Positions 16,522-25,189 of a stretch of 27,679 bases of DNA are shown piece after piece. This DNA is from Moraxella equi (GTDB taxonomy: Bacteria > Pseudomonadota > Gammaproteobacteria > Pseudomonadales > Moraxellaceae), in contig NZ_MXAP01000083.1 in NCBI RefSeq assembly GCF_002027555.1, positions 1 to 27,679 on the forward strand. Reading direction: 5' to 3'. Both the position numbers and the translations under genes were made by a program. Within the stretch, counting starts at the first letter, position 1; the number at the start of each line of letters is the position of its first letter. Below the pieces are notes generated by a model. The model worked only from the letters and a program-made list of their open reading frames with translations, was not told the DNA's origin and did not search any database.

Positions 16522-16550
16522 GGTTATGATAAAACTGTTTTATCATAACC
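16522..16550. promoter_or_regulatory. Perfect 29-base palindrome in the petABC leader
   Basis: GGTTATGATAAAAC (16522-16535), a central T, then GTTTTATCATAACC (16537-16550), with no mismatch. It ends 49 bases before the petA start codon and has no following T run, so it is not an ordinary terminator. It could be a repressor or activator operator, or a 5' mRNA hairpin. Confidence 0.75.
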
Positions 16551-16599
16551 ACACACCCAGTATGGGATAACCCCCATTCATTTTCTGGAGGAAGTTTTA

Positions 16600-17184
16600 A
16601 TGAGCCATGCCGAAGGCGTGAATGTTAAACGCCGTAGAGTCCTGATTGCGTCCACTGCTGCCGTTGGTGCGGTTGGTGTCGGTGCAATAGCCACCCCATT
16701 TGTGCGTTCTTGGTATCCAAGTGCCAAAGCGGAAGCTGCTGGTGCCGCCGTTGTTACCGATACCGCCAGCATCGAAAATGGGCAGATGATTACGTTAAAA
16801 TACCGTGGCAAACCTATCTTTGTCGTCAAACGTACCGAAGAGATGCTTGCCAACCTAAGCAAGGTAGCTCCCAAGCTTGCCGACCCTGAGTCCAACGCGT
16901 CTGTACAACCTGACAACTGCAAAAACGAAACACGCTCCATTCAGCCTGAGATATTGGTTGTTGAGGGCGTGTGTACGCATTTAGGTTGTGCTCCCATGTT
17001 CCGACCCGAAGTTGGTGTGGCGGACTTAGGTGGTGCTGACTGGATGGGTGGTTTCTTCTGCCCCTGTCATGGTTCTATGTACGACTTAGCTGGTCGTGTT
17101 TATAGTAGCATGCCTGCACCTTTGAACCTACCTGTACCTATCTACAAGATTGAAGACACCATCTTGACCGTTGGGGAGGCATAA
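16600..17184 (+). CDS. petA: Ubiquinol-cytochrome c reductase, Rieske iron-sulfur subunit
   Basis: The 2Fe-2S subunit of cytochrome bc1 (complex III), 194 residues. NVKRRRVLI followed by an Ala/Gly/Val-rich stretch (about 8-33) is the N-terminal membrane anchor with a twin-arginine-type signal. Cluster ligands are in CTHLGC (Cys125, His127, Cys130) and CPCHGS (Cys154, Cys156, His157). The conserved Pro loop GRVYSSMPAPLNLPVP follows. The ribosome binding site GGAGGAAG is strong. It is first of three genes, two bases before petB. Confidence 0.97.
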   Translation: MSHAEGVNVKRRRVLIASTAAVGAVGVGAIATPFVRSWYPSAKAEAAGAAVVTDTASIENGQMITLKYRGKPIFVVKRTEEMLANLSKVAPKLADPESNASVQPDNCKNETRSIQPEILVVEGVCTHLGCAPMFRPEVGVADLGGADWMGGFFCPCHGSMYDLAGRVYSSMPAPLNLPVPIYKIEDTILTVGEA

Positions 17185-17186
17185 TC

Positions 17187-18428
17187 ATGAGTATTGCTAA
17201 GAAATTTATGGGTTGGGTCGATGCTCGCTTTCCTGCGACAGAGACTTATGAATACCATATGTCCAAATACTACGCACCAAAGAACTTTAACTTTTGGTAT
17301 TTCTTTGGCGTGTTGTCCATGGTGGTCTTGGTAAACCAGCTCGTTACGGGCATTTGGCTAACCATGATGTTCAACCCCAGTGCCGAAGGAGCATTTGCTT
17401 CACTTGAATACATCATGCGTGATGTCAAAGGTGGTTGGCTCATTCGCTACATGCACTCCACAGGGGCATCCGCTTTCTTCGTGGTTGTCTATCTACACAT
17501 GTTCCGTGGTCTGATGTATGGTTCATACAAGAAGCCCCGTGAGCTTGTTTGGATTATCGGTATGGCGATTTATCTGTGTCTCATGGCAGAAGGTTTCTTT
17601 GGTTATCTACTGCCTTGGGGCAACATGTCATTCTGGGGTGCTCAGGTTATTCTAAACCTACCTGCTGCCATTCCTTTTATCGGTGACGGTCTGGCTGAAT
17701 GGGTCAAAGGCGACTACATCATCTCAGGCATTACCCTAAACCGTTTCTTTGCCCTGCATGTTGTGGCAATTCCTTTGGTATTGGTTGGTCTAGTTTTCAT
17801 GCACTTGGTTGCTCTGCACCATGTCGGCTCTAATAACCCAGACGGTATCGAAATTAAGAAACTTAAAGATAAAAATGGCGTACCACTAGATGGCGTACCC
17901 TTCCACCCTTACTATACCGTGCATGACATGGTGGGTATCGTGGTGTTCTTTATGTGCTTCTTTGCCGTGGTATTCTTCGCCCCAGAAGGTGGTGGTTATT
18001 TCCTAGAAAAACCCAACTTTGAAGTTGCCAACGCTCTAAAAACACCTGCTCACATCGCTCCTGTTTGGTACTACATGCCATTTTATGCCATGCTTCGTGC
18101 CACGCCATCCATGTTCGGCTCTGCTCTACCAGGTGTGATTGTGATGTTTGGTGCGATTGCCATCTTGTTTGTCATGCCATGGCTTGACAAATCGCCTGTG
18201 AAATCTATCCGCTATAAAGGCATTTTATCTAAGATTGCCCTAGCTGTCTTTGTGGTTAGCTTCCTAATCTTAGGTTATCTTGGCGGGGTTTCTTCCACAC
18301 CAACAGGTACGCTAGTTGCTCGTATTTGTACTATTTTATACTTCTTGTACTTCATTCTTATGCCGTTCTACACGTCCATGGAAACGTGCAAGCAACCGCC
18401 AGAACGTGTTACAGGAGGAGGTCACTAA
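17187..18428 (+). CDS. petB: Ubiquinol-cytochrome c reductase, cytochrome b subunit
   Basis: The membrane-embedded diheme subunit holding the Qo and Qi quinone sites. It has 413 residues and about eight membrane helices. Haem-ligand histidines are in MHSTGASAFFVVVYLHMF and FALHVVAIPLVL...HLVALHHVG. The Qo motif appears as PVWY (APVWYYMPFYAMLRATPS), the usual gammaproteobacterial variant of PEWY. GGGGAGG precedes the ATG. The stop overlaps the petC start as TAATG, so translation is coupled. Confidence 0.97.
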   Translation: MSIAKKFMGWVDARFPATETYEYHMSKYYAPKNFNFWYFFGVLSMVVLVNQLVTGIWLTMMFNPSAEGAFASLEYIMRDVKGGWLIRYMHSTGASAFFVVVYLHMFRGLMYGSYKKPRELVWIIGMAIYLCLMAEGFFGYLLPWGNMSFWGAQVILNLPAAIPFIGDGLAEWVKGDYIISGITLNRFFALHVVAIPLVLVGLVFMHLVALHHVGSNNPDGIEIKKLKDKNGVPLDGVPFHPYYTVHDMVGIVVFFMCFFAVVFFAPEGGGYFLEKPNFEVANALKTPAHIAPVWYYMPFYAMLRATPSMFGSALPGVIVMFGAIAILFVMPWLDKSPVKSIRYKGILSKIALAVFVVSFLILGYLGGVSSTPTGTLVARICTILYFLYFILMPFYTSMETCKQPPERVTGGGH

Positions 18429-19147
18429 TGAAAGCATTTACTCTAAAATCGCTTGGTGCCAGTCTCCTGCTTGCAGGTGGCATGATGGCAACATCTTCTG
18501 CCCTAGCGGCAGGCGGTCACGGCTGTGGTGAATTCACCGAAGCCGATGGCACCAAAGTTACCCTAGAATGTAGCAAAGCCCCCATTGACCTAACCAATAA
18601 AGGCTCGCTACAACGCGGTGCTCAGACGTTCATGAACTACTGTGTGGGCTGTCACTCAGCCCAGTATGTGCGTCATTCACGCATTGCCAAGGACTTGGAA
18701 ATCCCACCAGAGCTTATGGAAAAATATCTCATGGTAACCACCGACCAAATCGGTGACCATATTACTGCTGAGATTGACCTTGATACTCAGGCTCTATGGT
18801 TTGGTGCTGCACCGCCAGATTTATCGCTAGAAACTCGTCTGCGTGGTGATGACTGGGTATATACTTACCTACTGTCATTCTACGAAGACCCGAGCCGTCC
18901 TTGGGGTTCTAACAACCTAGTGCTTGTCAATGCTGCCATGCCCCATGTGCTACACAACATGCAAAAAGAGCTTGGTAAAGAAGAGTATGAAGCTCGTGTG
19001 GGCGACCTAGTGAACTTCATGGCATGGATGGCAGAGCCTGTCCGTCATGAACGTAAAGTCTATGGTGCATTCGTACTACTGTTCTTACTTGTGCTACTCA
19101 TTCCAGTATATCTACTTAACAAAGAATTCTGGAAAGACGTCAAATAA
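18428..19147 (+). CDS. petC: Ubiquinol-cytochrome c reductase, cytochrome c1
   Basis: The haem c subunit that passes electrons from the Rieske protein to cytochrome c. I start at ATG 18428 (GGAGGAGG upstream; overlap with petB), giving 239 residues with a cleavable Sec signal ending SSALAAG. An upstream start near 18326 would run out of frame through petB and lacks conservation. Haem attachment is CVGCH (72-76). The probable axial Met is Met171 in NAAMPHVLHNM. A C-terminal helix (about 211-230) anchors it, leaving the short cytoplasmic tail NKEFWKDVK. Confidence 0.96.
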   Translation: MKAFTLKSLGASLLLAGGMMATSSALAAGGHGCGEFTEADGTKVTLECSKAPIDLTNKGSLQRGAQTFMNYCVGCHSAQYVRHSRIAKDLEIPPELMEKYLMVTTDQIGDHITAEIDLDTQALWFGAAPPDLSLETRLRGDDWVYTYLLSFYEDPSRPWGSNNLVLVNAAMPHVLHNMQKELGKEEYEARVGDLVNFMAWMAEPVRHERKVYGAFVLLFLLVLLIPVYLLNKEFWKDVK

Positions 19148-19160
19148 GCCAGCACTGACC

Positions 19161-19188
19161 AAAAAGACCGATACACATCGGTCTTTTT
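19161..19188 (+). terminator. Rho-independent terminator of petABC
   Basis: AAAAAGACCGAT (19161-19172) pairs perfectly with ATCGGTCTTTTT (19177-19188). Confidence 0.93.
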
Positions 19189-19190
19189 TA

Positions 19191-19220
19191 TTGACAAAAT
19201 TTACACACTTTTACCAAAAT
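19191..19220 (+). promoter_or_regulatory. Probable sspA promoter
   Basis: A perfect -35 TTGACA (19191-19196) abuts the petC terminator. The best -10 is CAAAAT (19215-19220) at 18 bases. A TACACT at 19227-19232 is an alternative without a matching -35. The transcript would start about 30 bases before the sspA ATG. Confidence 0.5.
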
Positions 19221-19261
19221 TTTTGTTACACTTAACACCCAAAAACAGACTCATTCATATC

Positions 19262-19906
19262 ATGGCAGATTTTTCTCATCTTTTACCCACCCAGTTTCTA
19301 CTCTATGGTGACGATGGCTATGACAGCCATGTGGTGCGGTTTTTACTAGAAGAAAAAGGCGTGAATCATCAATTCGCCTACCTGCCTGATGAGCGACCCG
19401 AATATCTTGCCGAGCTAAACCCTTACAACACCCTACCTGTACTTGTAGGACGGGATTTGGCATTATATGAGCTGATGGTGATTTTTGAATATCTAGAAGA
19501 ACGGCACGGTGCCAATAAACTCCTGCCACCCACCCCCAAAGAGCGAGCAAAAGTGCGTCAGTTGGCTTGGCGACTGCGTCAAGACTAGCTCTCGCTTGGG
19601 CGGATTTTGATGACTCATCCCGACAGCTTTAACCCAGCAGGAGCGACCCACGCCAAAAAAACCTTGACCGATTCGCTCATCACGCTCTCGCCCCTATTTG
19701 CTCGTCATGACTATTTTATGCAAGATGAGTTTGGGCTGTGTGATGTGTTATTATTGCCACTTTTGCACCGTTTGCCGACACTAGGTATTCATTTACCTAC
19801 CAAACTGTGTAAACCATTACTGGCATATCAAGCCCGCCTATCGGCAAGGGCAAGTTTTCAAAAGACACTCATCACCCCTGCTGTTTATAGCAATGATGAT
19901 TTTTAA
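19262..19906 (+). pseudogene. sspA: Stringent starvation protein A, interrupted by one in-frame amber codon
   Basis: SspA is a glutathione-transferase-fold RNA polymerase-associated protein that reprograms transcription in starvation and acid stress. The frame from ATG 19262 to the stop at 19906 is 215 codons, the normal length (212 residues in E. coli). It is cut by TAG at 19586-19588. The N-terminal thioredoxin-like part (LNPYNTLPVLVGRDLALYE) and the C-terminal helical part (KKTLTDSLITLSPLFARHDYFMQDEFGLCDVLLLPLLHRL) are both intact and in one frame. The stop falls in LRQD-stop-LSL, where homologues have Trp (KDW), so TGG to TAG is the likely change. Truncated and full-length readthrough products are both possible. 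The petABC-sspA-sspB order is conserved. Confidence 0.88.
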
Positions 19907-19954
19907 TAATTTAACATTCATCAATTTACTTTAACCAACAACAAGGAGATAACC

Positions 19955-20365
19955 ATGCTTACCCCAAAACGCCCTTACTTCGTTCGTGCCATGCATGAAT
20001 GGCTAACAGACAACGGCTTTACCCCATATCTCATGACGGACGCCACCCACCCCCAGCTACTCGCCCCCACCGAGTACGCTCAAGACGGCAGATTGGTGCT
20101 TGCCATATCTTACCAAGCCACCAATAATCTCTTGATTGACAATGATGGCTTATCATTTCAAGGGCGATTTGGCGGTGTCTCAAAAGACATCTGGATACCC
20201 ATGCAGGCAGTGGTTGGTATTTATGCCAAAGAAGACCCCAGTGAAGGCTTTTTCTTTGACCCCAGCGAATATGACGGCTACACCCCACCCGATGACCCTG
20301 ATGATATAGACGACACTAACGATGACGAACCACCCAAAAAAGGCGGACATTTAAAATTTGTATAA
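19955..20365 (+). CDS. sspB: ClpXP protease specificity-enhancing factor SspB
   Basis: An adaptor that delivers ssrA-tagged proteins from stalled ribosomes to ClpXP. Of its 136 residues, the folded domain opens KRPYFVRAMHEWLTDNGFTPYL and includes LAISYQATNNLLIDNDGLSFQGRFGG, which forms the tag-binding groove. A long acidic linker (DPDDIDDTNDDEPP) leads to KKGGHLKFV, the ClpX-binding tail found at the C terminus of SspB proteins. AAGGAG precedes the ATG. It follows sspA by 48 bases and is intact although sspA is not. Confidence 0.94.
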   Translation: MLTPKRPYFVRAMHEWLTDNGFTPYLMTDATHPQLLAPTEYAQDGRLVLAISYQATNNLLIDNDGLSFQGRFGGVSKDIWIPMQAVVGIYAKEDPSEGFFFDPSEYDGYTPPDDPDDIDDTNDDEPPKKGGHLKFV

Positions 20366-20410
20366 ATTCATTTAATAAATTAAAGATGACTTAAAGATAA
20401 AGGCGATTTA

Positions 20411-20444
20411 AAAATAAGGGCGATATGATCACCGCCCTTATTTT
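20411..20444. terminator. Bidirectional terminator between sspB and the membrane-protein gene
   Basis: AAAATAAGGGCG (20411-20422) pairs perfectly with CGCCCTTATTTT (20433-20444), with A/T runs on both sides, so it can stop transcripts of both converging genes. Confidence 0.88.
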
Positions 20445-20467
20445 ATTCTAAATTAATTTATTTTAAT

Positions 20468-21814
20468 TTATTCGAGCGCCCAATCTCTCATATTTTTTGC
20501 CCTTTTGATAATCCCATAAAGTATACCCACCAATAATAACACAAAAACCCCCACCACAATCGCCACATTAATATCACCGCTCTTAATATATTCAAAAACA
20601 AAAACCAATAAAAATAACGCAATCGGAGAAAATATATACAGCCCGAACCAGCCAATCACACTAATATAATGATAAATACCTGTTAAATCATATTCTTCCA
20701 AATCCGCCAATTCTTCATATTCACTCATTTCATAATAATCATCCACTTCTGCTTTGGTGTGCCTGCTGGGTAACTTTGTTAAATAAGCAAAACCCACCAT
20801 CAATAATAGATAGATAACCACGCCCACATAAGAATCCATAAAAAGCATCACAAAAGCCAATAAAAATGTTACCACCGCCAATAAAATACATAACATCGAC
20901 CAAGCAATACCACCCCCGCCAATGCGTGCCTTGATTTGCTGTTGTTTTAATCTTTGAGCGGATAATTTGTCATGTAATCGCTGTTTATAATCGGCATTCT
21001 TTTTATTAAATCTATTATGACCCAAATCGTGTTGCCTTGTGTCATCTGCTGATTTTTCGGTATTATTGGCATTTTTAAATTTAATATTTAAAGGTTTTTT
21101 GGTTTTTTCTTTTTTATCATCTTCGATGATTTCAATATCTCGAATGACCCGTTTATTTAAAAAGAAAAACACCAAAGACGGAATACCAAATAATACCAAT
21201 GACGTGATAAATTCATAGATTTTCTTTTGTCTGTCATGTTGGAATTTGGCAAGTTGTTCATTAAATTCATATATCTTTTTTCCGTCCACTTCCATATCAT
21301 ATAATAGCCCATCAGCATATAATACCGTTGCTGTTTGGTCTTTGTAGGCATACGCTTTTTCACATTCATCATAATTATCATCAGAGCAGTGTAATTTAAT
21401 ATCGCCAATGACAAAATAATGATGCGTGCGAGAGTATTTACCACCACCTATTCGCACATATTCATATTCGGCAGGTACGGTGGCAGTAACGCTGGATAAT
21501 TGTGATTTGTCTGTAATAAAGTCATCTTGGAATAATATGCCTGAATTAATGACAAAGCCATATGCCAAAGCAAAAATGGGCGTGGTAAAGATAAATTGAT
21601 TATTTCTAATGGGCGGATTTCTGTAATGATATACCGAAGATAAAATCAACACCGCCATGATGATTATGATGAATATCTGCCAAAAACCCAATAGCAAATA
21701 CCCACAAATCAGCAGTAACGACCACACCACTGCATTTAACCAAAAGAACATGATTGGCGTGATACTATCGATAACATCCAGTAATTCTTGTTTTAGTGAA
21801 ATAATCTTTTGCAT
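20468..21814 (-). CDS. Uncharacterised multi-pass membrane protein
   Basis: A 448-residue protein I do not recognise. About eight hydrophobic helices are visible: two or three in the first 95 residues, one near 200-220, and four between about 300 and 440. Between helices three and four is an exposed domain (about 100-190) with two cysteines in HCSDDNYDEC, plausibly periplasmic. A Lys/Asp/Asn-rich linker (about 225-300) with a Gln-rich coil (RLHDKLSAQRLKQQQIK) is probably cytoplasmic. The gene is distinctly AT-rich in codon choice compared with metG beside it. The ribosome binding site is weak; a TATAAT (21844-21839) lies 25 bases upstream on the minus strand. It is possibly an accessory gene. 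Confidence 0.75.
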   Translation of the reverse strand: MQKIISLKQELLDVIDSITPIMFFWLNAVVWSLLLICGYLLLGFWQIFIIIIMAVLILSSVYHYRNPPIRNNQFIFTTPIFALAYGFVINSGILFQDDFITDKSQLSSVTATVPAEYEYVRIGGGKYSRTHHYFVIGDIKLHCSDDNYDECEKAYAYKDQTATVLYADGLLYDMEVDGKKIYEFNEQLAKFQHDRQKKIYEFITSLVLFGIPSLVFFFLNKRVIRDIEIIEDDKKEKTKKPLNIKFKNANNTEKSADDTRQHDLGHNRFNKKNADYKQRLHDKLSAQRLKQQQIKARIGGGGIAWSMLCILLAVVTFLLAFVMLFMDSYVGVVIYLLLMVGFAYLTKLPSRHTKAEVDDYYEMSEYEELADLEEYDLTGIYHYISVIGWFGLYIFSPIALFLLVFVFEYIKSGDINVAIVVGVFVLLLVGILYGIIKRAKNMRDWALE

Positions 21815-21880
21815 AGGACTGCCCCCAAAATTTGCCCCATTATACCCGATTTTGTCATGGTTTTATCACGGCTTTTACGC

Positions 21881-21886
21881 TATAAT
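21881..21886 (+). promoter_or_regulatory. Probable -10 element of metG
   Basis: A perfect TATAAT 36 bases before the metG ATG. The -35 at 17 bases is poor (TGGTTT). It is divergent from, and about 40 bases away from, the -10 of the membrane-protein gene. Confidence 0.5.
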
Positions 21887-21921
21887 AATCTCCATTTTAT
21901 CATTTTCAAAACAGGTACATC

Positions 21922-23991
21922 ATGACAGCCAAACGCCAAATTCTTGTTACCAACGCTCTACCCTACGCCAACGGCTCTATCCACATGGGGCACCTTTTGG
22001 GCTATATCCAAGCCGATATTTGGGTGCGTGCCATGCGGTCTATGGGGCATGACGTGATTTATGTCTGTGCCGATGACGCTCACGGAACGGCGATTATGCT
22101 CCGTGCCGAAGCAAACGGTATCACGCCCGAAGAGCAAATCAAAGGTGTGCAAGTAGAGCATGAACGAGATTTCGCTGGCTTTGGCGTGTCTTTTGACCAC
22201 TACGACAGCACGCATAGCGAGACCAACCGCAAGCACAGCGAAGCGATTTACCTTGCCAATCACAAGGCAGGCAACATTGCCGTCAAGCCCGTAACTCAGC
22301 TGTTTGACCCCGAAAAAGAGATGTTCCTATCCGACCGCTTTATCAAAGGCACCTGCCCCAAATGCAAAGCGGACGACCAATATGGCGACTCGTGCGAAGT
22401 GTGTGGCACAACCTACAACGCCACCGAACTTATCAATCCACGCTCCACCCTAAGCGGTGCAACGCCTGTGGAAAAAACGTCCGACCATTACTTTTTTAAA
22501 CTGCCAAACTTCACCGAATTTTTGCAAAAATGGACACGGGATGAAGGGCGACTGCCTGTCTCTATCGCCAACAAATTGGACGAATGGTTTGAGGCTGGGC
22601 TTGCCGACTGGGACATCAGCCGAGACGCTTCGTATTTTGGCTTTAAAATCCCTGACACGGACGACAAATATTTTTATGTGTGGGTGGACGCACCGATTGG
22701 CTATATGGCAAGTTTTGAAAACTACTTGACCGCCCACCGCCCTGATGTGTCATTTGATGATTATTGGAGTCCCGACAGCACCGCCGAAGTGTATCATTTT
22801 ATTGGCAAAGACATTGTTTATTTCCATGCCCTGTTTTGGCCTGCCATGCTCTCTGGGGCAAATTATCGCACGCCCACAAGCCTATTTGTCAATGGCTTTT
22901 TGACCGTCAATGGCGAAAAAATGAGCAAATCTCGTGGCACATTCATCAAAGCCGAAACGTATCTGAACCACCTAAATCCTGAATATTTGCGTTATTATTT
23001 TGCGTCTAAATTGTCTGATAAAGTAGAAGACAGTGATTTAAATCTTGATGATTTTATCGCCAAAGTAAACTCAGACCTTGTCGGTAAAGTCGTAAACATC
23101 GCCAGTCGTTGTGCTAAATTTATCAATACCCAATTTGATAATAAACTCTCCGCCACTTGCACGGAGCCTGAATTGGTAAACAAATTTATCCAAGCTGGCG
23201 ACAGTATCATCAAGCACTACGAAAGCCGTGAATTTAGCACCGCCATTCGTGAGATTATGGCACTTGCCGACCTCGCCAATCAGTACATTGACGACAAAAA
23301 ACCGTGGGCGGTTGCCAAAGAAAACCCAAACAGTAAGGACGTCCAAGACGTCTGCTCTGTGGGGCTAAACCTATTTCACAAAATCATGGTTTATCTGTCG
23401 CCTGTGCTACCGACACTTGCCGAACAGTCCAAAGAATTTTTGAATGTGGATAGCATGAATTTTGATGAACGCTTTCACGTCCTAACGCATTCTATCAATG
23501 AGTTTAAGCCCCTTTTGCAACGCATTGACCCCAAAAAGGTGCAAGCCATCGTTGATGACTCAAAAGAAAACCTGCAACCCACCGACACCAAAAAAGCCCA
23601 AAAATCCAAAAAAGAGAATAAGCCTGTGGAAAATACCGACCAAAATGCCTTTATCGGCATTGATGATTTTGCCAAAGTTGAAATGAAAGTCGCCAAAGTA
23701 CTAGAATGCAATCACGTTGAAGGGGCGGATAAACTCTTGCAATTTACCCTTGATGTGGGCGATACTGATGAACAAGGCGAAAAGCAAACTCGCAATGTAT
23801 TTAGCGGTATTGCTAAGTTTTACAAACCAGAAGAGTTACAAGGTAAAACGGTGATTTGCGTTACCAACCTTGCCCCACGCAAGATGAAATTTGGCGTAAG
23901 TGAGGGCATGATTTTATCGGCAGAAAAAGACGGACAATTAACCGTTGTGCTACTGCCTGATAGTATGGTGACGGGGGCGGTTTTGGCGTAA
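21922..23991 (+). CDS. metG: Methionyl-tRNA synthetase
   Basis: Charges initiator and elongator tRNA-Met with methionine. The class I HIGH motif is HMGH (21-24) and KMSKS lies at 333-337. The zinc knuckle has CPKC and CEVC (Cys145, 148, 158, 161). After the anticodon-binding helical domain, a Lys-rich linker ([15 protein letters not shown]) leads to a C-terminal EMAP/Trbp tRNA-binding domain (from about residue 575: [23 protein letters not shown]), used for dimerisation and tRNA capture. The 689 residues are normal for this dimeric type. Confidence 0.97.
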   Translation: MTAKRQILVTNALPYANGSIHMGHLLGYIQADIWVRAMRSMGHDVIYVCADDAHGTAIMLRAEANGITPEEQIKGVQVEHERDFAGFGVSFDHYDSTHSETNRKHSEAIYLANHKAGNIAVKPVTQLFDPEKEMFLSDRFIKGTCPKCKADDQYGDSCEVCGTTYNATELINPRSTLSGATPVEKTSDHYFFKLPNFTEFLQKWTRDEGRLPVSIANKLDEWFEAGLADWDISRDASYFGFKIPDTDDKYFYVWVDAPIGYMASFENYLTAHRPDVSFDDYWSPDSTAEVYHFIGKDIVYFHALFWPAMLSGANYRTPTSLFVNGFLTVNGEKMSKSRGTFIKAETYLNHLNPEYLRYYFASKLSDKVEDSDLNLDDFIAKVNSDLVGKVVNIASRCAKFINTQFDNKLSATCTEPELVNKFIQAGDSIIKHYESREFSTAIREIMALADLANQYIDDKKPWAVAKENPNSKDVQDVCSVGLNLFHKIMVYLSPVLPTLAEQSKEFLNVDSMNFDERFHVLTHSINEFKPLLQRIDPKKVQAIVDDSKENLQPTDTKKAQKSKKENKPVENTDQNAFIGIDDFAKVEMKVAKVLECNHVEGADKLLQFTLDVGDTDEQGEKQTRNVFSGIAKFYKPEELQGKTVICVTNLAPRKMKFGVSEGMILSAEKDGQLTVVLLPDSMVTGAVLA

Positions 23992-24012
23992 TGTTTTGAC
24001 TTTCGCATCCTT

Positions 24013-24036
24013 GGCTAAGTTTCACTTAGCCTTTTT
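24013..24036 (+). terminator. Rho-independent terminator of metG, abutting dinB
   Basis: GGCTAAGT (24013-24020) pairs perfectly with ACTTAGCC (24024-24031), then TTTTT. The T run ends only three bases before the dinB ATG. Confidence 0.85.
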
Positions 24037-24039
24037 ATC

Positions 24040-25116
24040 ATGAGCTCTATTCGTAAAATCATCCACCTAGACATGGACGCTTTTTTTGCCAGCGTTGAGC
24101 AAAGGGATAACCCTGCCTATCGTGGCAAGCCCCTTGTGGTGGGCGGTGACCCCAATGGACGTGGTGTGGTCGCGGCGGCAAGTTATGAGATTCGCTCCTT
24201 TGGCGTACATTCGGCGATGAGCTGTTATGAAGCCAAAAAACGCTGTCCCCACGCCATTTTTGTTCGCCCCCGTTTTGATGTTTATCGTGATATCAGCACC
24301 CAGATTCGAGACATCATGGGACGGCTAACCGACCTTGTCGAGCCATTATCGCTCGATGAAGCCTATCTGGACGTCACAGGTCAGCCCCATTGTGGTGGGT
24401 CAGCCACACTCATGGCAAACTGGCTCCGTCAGGCGATTTTTGATGAGACGGGACTGACGGCATCAGCAGGAGTGTCTTTTAACAAAATGCTTGCCAAAAT
24501 CGCAAGCGACATCAATAAGCCTAACGGTATTGCCGTCATCACGCCTGACATGGCGGATGAGTTTTTGTCAGAGTTAGCCATTGAGCGGTTTTTTGGTATC
24601 GGCAAGGCAAGTGCCAAACGCCTGCATGAGATGGGAGTCAGTACAGGGGGCGAGCTTCGTAAACTCCCACTTGATGAGCTGGTTCAACTGTTTGGCAACA
24701 AGCGGGGGCAGTTTTATCATGACATTGCTCACGGCAAGGATAAGCGAGCGGTCAAACCCGAACGTGTGCGTAAATCCATCGGCACAGAGATTACTTTTTT
24801 GCACAATTCTAATGATGATGATTTTATCCTAGCTCAGATTTTCGGGGAAAATGAGAGTGCCTTTGCCGACCTTATCAAACGAGAATTGACCGCCCATACT
24901 GTCACCTTAAAAATCAAATACAGCGATTTTAGCCAAATTACACGCTCGGTCTCTGTCAAATCCCCTTTTAAGCACAGTGGCGGCGTCAAACCTTATCTGA
25001 CTGATTTATTTCACCACATTCCCAGAGAACTCCCAATTCGCTTGGTCGGAGTTACGTTCTCAAATCTAACTCATCTTGATAACATGGTAGAACAGCTTGA
25101 TTTGTTTGACGGATAA
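24040..25116 (+). CDS. dinB: DNA polymerase IV (Y-family translesion polymerase)
   Basis: An error-prone lesion-bypass polymerase of 358 residues. Metal ligands are in HLDMDAFFASVE (Asp11) and SLDEAYLDVT (Asp106, Glu107). The little-finger domain follows, and QLDLF (352-356) at the C terminus is a textbook beta-clamp-binding motif. The ATG at 24040 is required because a later start would lose Asp11. No ribosome binding site can be placed: the preceding 27 bases are the metG terminator. Expression may depend on metG readthrough with weak initiation. No LexA-type site is seen, in keeping with the absence of a classical LexA in this family. Confidence 0.95.
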   Translation: MSSIRKIIHLDMDAFFASVEQRDNPAYRGKPLVVGGDPNGRGVVAAASYEIRSFGVHSAMSCYEAKKRCPHAIFVRPRFDVYRDISTQIRDIMGRLTDLVEPLSLDEAYLDVTGQPHCGGSATLMANWLRQAIFDETGLTASAGVSFNKMLAKIASDINKPNGIAVITPDMADEFLSELAIERFFGIGKASAKRLHEMGVSTGGELRKLPLDELVQLFGNKRGQFYHDIAHGKDKRAVKPERVRKSIGTEITFLHNSNDDDFILAQIFGENESAFADLIKRELTAHTVTLKIKYSDFSQITRSVSVKSPFKHSGGVKPYLTDLFHHIPRELPIRLVGVTFSNLTHLDNMVEQLDLFDG

Positions 25117-25132
25117 TTCATTAAGTCAAAAT

Positions 25133-25164
25133 AAAACCCCCAAACTAGGCAGTTCGGGGGTTAT
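25133..25164. terminator. Bidirectional terminator between dinB and rplI
   Basis: AACCCCC (25135-25141) with AACT pairs with AGTTCGGGGGTT (25151-25162). On the minus strand it is followed by TTTTATTTT, so it is a strong end for rpsF-rpsR-rplI and also serves dinB. Confidence 0.85.
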
Positions 25165-25189
25165 CTTCTAAATGATGATTAATGATTAA

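Noticed and set aside
18326..18427. Longer N terminus for cytochrome c1
   Set aside because: It runs through the end of petB in another frame. ATG 18428 has a strong ribosome binding site and directly begins a signal peptide.
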